DNA from: Palsa-504 sp050698755
GTDB lineage: Bacteria; Actinomycetota; Actinomycetes; Streptosporangiales; Streptosporangiaceae
Reading direction: 5' to 3'
NCBI GenBank assembly: GCA_050698755.1
Contig: JBOHCK010000347.1
Coordinates: 1 to 6,218, forward strand
Length of the DNA stretch: 6,218 bases
Below are positions 5,598-6,218 of this stretch, piece by piece. A program made the position numbers and the translations under genes. Every line of letters begins with the position of its first letter. Position 1 is the first letter of the stretch. The notes beneath the pieces are model-generated. The model made no database searches. It was given only the letters and a program-made list of their open reading frames with translations, and was not told the DNA's origin.

Positions 5598-5663
5598 CGC
5601 CCTTGCCCGTCTGGGATGATTGAAGTTCTTTATTTCCCGAACGAACCGTGCTGCTCGCCCGCA
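5598..5663 (+). repeat. Intergenic repeat, copy D (left arm decayed)
   Basis: The right arm TCCCGAACGAACCGTGCTG (5635-5653) and the loop ATTGAAGTTCTTTATT (5619-5634) match copy C almost exactly, while the left arm (5598-5616, ending CGTCTGGGA) has lost two of the nine core pairs. So the loop and right arm are better kept than the pairing. It lies between the pyrophosphohydrolase 3' end and the PRC-barrel start. Confidence 0.8.
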
Positions 5664-5698
5664 TGATCATCCGCCGCCACCGGGACAAACGCCAGATG

Positions 5699-6028
5699 TC
5701 ACTGAGCTTGCTCCACGTATTGGAGGAAGATCCGCTTGTCGAAGCCCCCACGCTCGGCCCGCTTGCGGCCCGCTTCCGACACGACCTCCCCCCAGTTGAT
5801 GTCGTGGGCCCTGGCCAGGGCCTGGATCACTTCCAGGACGTCAGCCAGTTCCGGGAGCAGCTTCCCATCCGGTGCGGCCTGCGCTTCCCCGGCCTCCTCC
5901 AGCAGCTTGGCCCGCAGCGCCGCCTGATAACTGGCGTCGTCCAGCAGCCTGGTGACCGGCTGCCCCCCGTCTGCCGCGATGATCTCCGGGACCTGGTCGC
6001 GGACCAGCTTGTTGTAGGTCACTCGCAT
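5699..6028 (-). CDS. MazG/PRA-PH-like nucleotide pyrophosphohydrolase
   Basis: This 109-residue protein belongs to the all-alpha NTP pyrophosphohydrolase group often annotated as phosphoribosyl-ATP pyrophosphohydrolase-like. The start MRVTYNKLVRDQVPEII is the family signature. The metal-binding residues are EEAGE (44-48) on the first helix and ELAD (60-63) on the second, giving the EExxE...ExxD arrangement that holds Mg2+ for hydrolysis of a nucleoside triphosphate to monophosphate and pyrophosphate. The C-terminal RGGFDKRIFLQYV is also typical. It probably acts in the cytosol as a house-cleaning enzyme; no histidine genes are near, so a role in histidine synthesis is unlikely. I chose the ATG at 6028 because the family begins at this point and a -10 box sits at leaderless distance upstream; a longer frame up to 6094 adds non-homologous residues. 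Confidence 0.88.
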   Translation of the reverse strand: MRVTYNKLVRDQVPEIIAADGGQPVTRLLDDASYQAALRAKLLEEAGEAQAAPDGKLLPELADVLEVIQALARAHDINWGEVVSEAGRKRAERGGFDKRIFLQYVEQAQ

Positions 6029-6035
6029 GACCCGG

Positions 6036-6041
6036 ACAGTA
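6036..6041 (-). promoter_or_regulatory. Candidate -10 box for leaderless pyrophosphohydrolase transcript
   Basis: On the minus strand TACTGT is followed by seven bases and then the ATG at 6028, so transcription would start at the start codon. There is no ribosome site before that ATG. A -35 is not convincing. Confidence 0.4.
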
Positions 6042-6072
6042 CCGCCCGGCTGATCACGGCAAAATGGCAACG

Positions 6073-6162
6073 TCAGACGCTGGCCCGCCGCCACACCGCG
6101 GCAACGGAGATGATCCCGTCGCCCTGGAAACCGCTCATCAGCAGGTCAGCCAGGTGAAACAC
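6073..6162 (-). CDS. Possible 29-residue micro-protein
   Basis: A GTG at 6162 has a good GGAGG site (6172-6176) nine bases upstream and opens a 29-codon frame beginning VFHLADLLMSGFQ and ending AVWRRASV, stopped by TGA. The peptide is hydrophobic with a basic end, and its codons are mostly G/C-ending. It lies directly behind the palindromic operator-like site, where a regulated leftward gene would be expected. It may be a true small protein, a leader peptide, or the head of a truncated gene. I do not recognise it. Confidence 0.35.
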   Translation of the reverse strand: MFHLADLLMSGFQGDGIISVAAVWRRASV

Positions 6163-6182
6163 GACGTCCGCCCTCCACGTTA

Positions 6183-6198
6183 ATAACAAGCGTGTTAT
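6183..6198. promoter_or_regulatory. TetR/MarR-style palindromic operator candidate
   Basis: ATAACA-AGCG-TGTTAT has perfect 6-bp arms around a 4-base spacer, in an AT-rich patch unlike the surrounding DNA. On the plus strand TATGAT (6197-6202), overlapping the right arm, could be a -10 for a gene starting at GTG 6210 (leaderless) or ATG 6203; only a few codons are inside the window. On the minus strand it lies just upstream of the ribosome site of the micro-ORF. This is the typical layout of an autoregulated divergent regulator promoter. Confidence 0.5.
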
Positions 6199-6218
6199 GA
6201 TAATGAGCTGTGTGGCAG

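Noticed and set aside
1117..5663. Repeats as integron attC sites bounding gene cassettes
   Set aside because: The arms do not fit the GTTRRRY / RYYYAAC core, genes between copies run in both directions, and there is no integrase in view.
1117..5663. CRISPR array
   Set aside because: The repeat copies are hundreds to thousands of bases apart with genes between them and no uniform spacers.
6029..6094. N-terminal extension of the pyrophosphohydrolase
   Set aside because: The extra residues lack family similarity, and MRVTYNKLVRD is the normal start.

Overview
The window looks like chromosomal DNA of a GC-rich actinomycete. Codons are strongly G/C-ending, GTG starts are common, several starts look leaderless, and the gene families are typical of Streptomyces, Streptosporangiales or Frankia-like organisms: a DUF574 SAM methyltransferase, an MprA/MprB-type two-component pair, a CGNR zinc finger, Lrp/AsnC regulators and a PRC-barrel protein. 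The genus cannot be fixed from the sequence alone. There is no rRNA, tRNA, CRISPR array or intact transposase.

Layout from left to right. The first 83 bases are the start of a leftward gene that resembles the N-terminus of an actinobacterial transketolase. A rightward DUF574-type methyltransferase (272-1114) diverges from it. Bases 1115-1513 form a small gene graveyard: one half-copy of an intergenic repeat, a frameshifted CGNR zinc-finger remnant on the plus strand, and the last ~30 codons of an Lrp/AsnC regulator on the minus strand. A compact leftward protein of unknown function follows (1514-1879). The spacer upstream of it carries a full inverted-repeat copy and a perfect 16-bp palindrome. 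Rightward from there are a small exported Ala/Gly/Pro-rich protein (2241-2645) and a long protein (2691-4340) in which an OmpR-type response regulator and an MprB-type histidine kinase are joined in one reading frame. Converging on it is a leftward Lrp/AsnC ligand-binding domain without a DNA-binding domain (4370-4711), butted against a plus-strand membrane-protein-like fragment. Then come repeat copy C, a leftward double PRC-barrel protein (4928-5518), repeat copy D, and a leftward MazG/PRA-PH-like nucleotide pyrophosphohydrolase (5699-6028). The right end holds a 29-codon leftward micro-ORF and a TetR/MarR-style palindrome in what looks like a divergent promoter region.

The most striking points are: (1) the single-polypeptide response regulator-kinase, whose junction removes the DNA-binding wing of the regulator and the first membrane helix and sensor domain of the kinase; (2) a family of four same-orientation intergenic repeats with an AT-rich loop that punctuates the window; (3) a 74-bp segment encoding the C-terminus of an Lrp protein, present twice about 3 kb apart with only two differences. 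Together these suggest a region shaped by repeated deletion and duplication. No coherent pathway links the intact genes; the exported protein and the sensor/regulator fusion are the only neighbours with a plausible functional tie.
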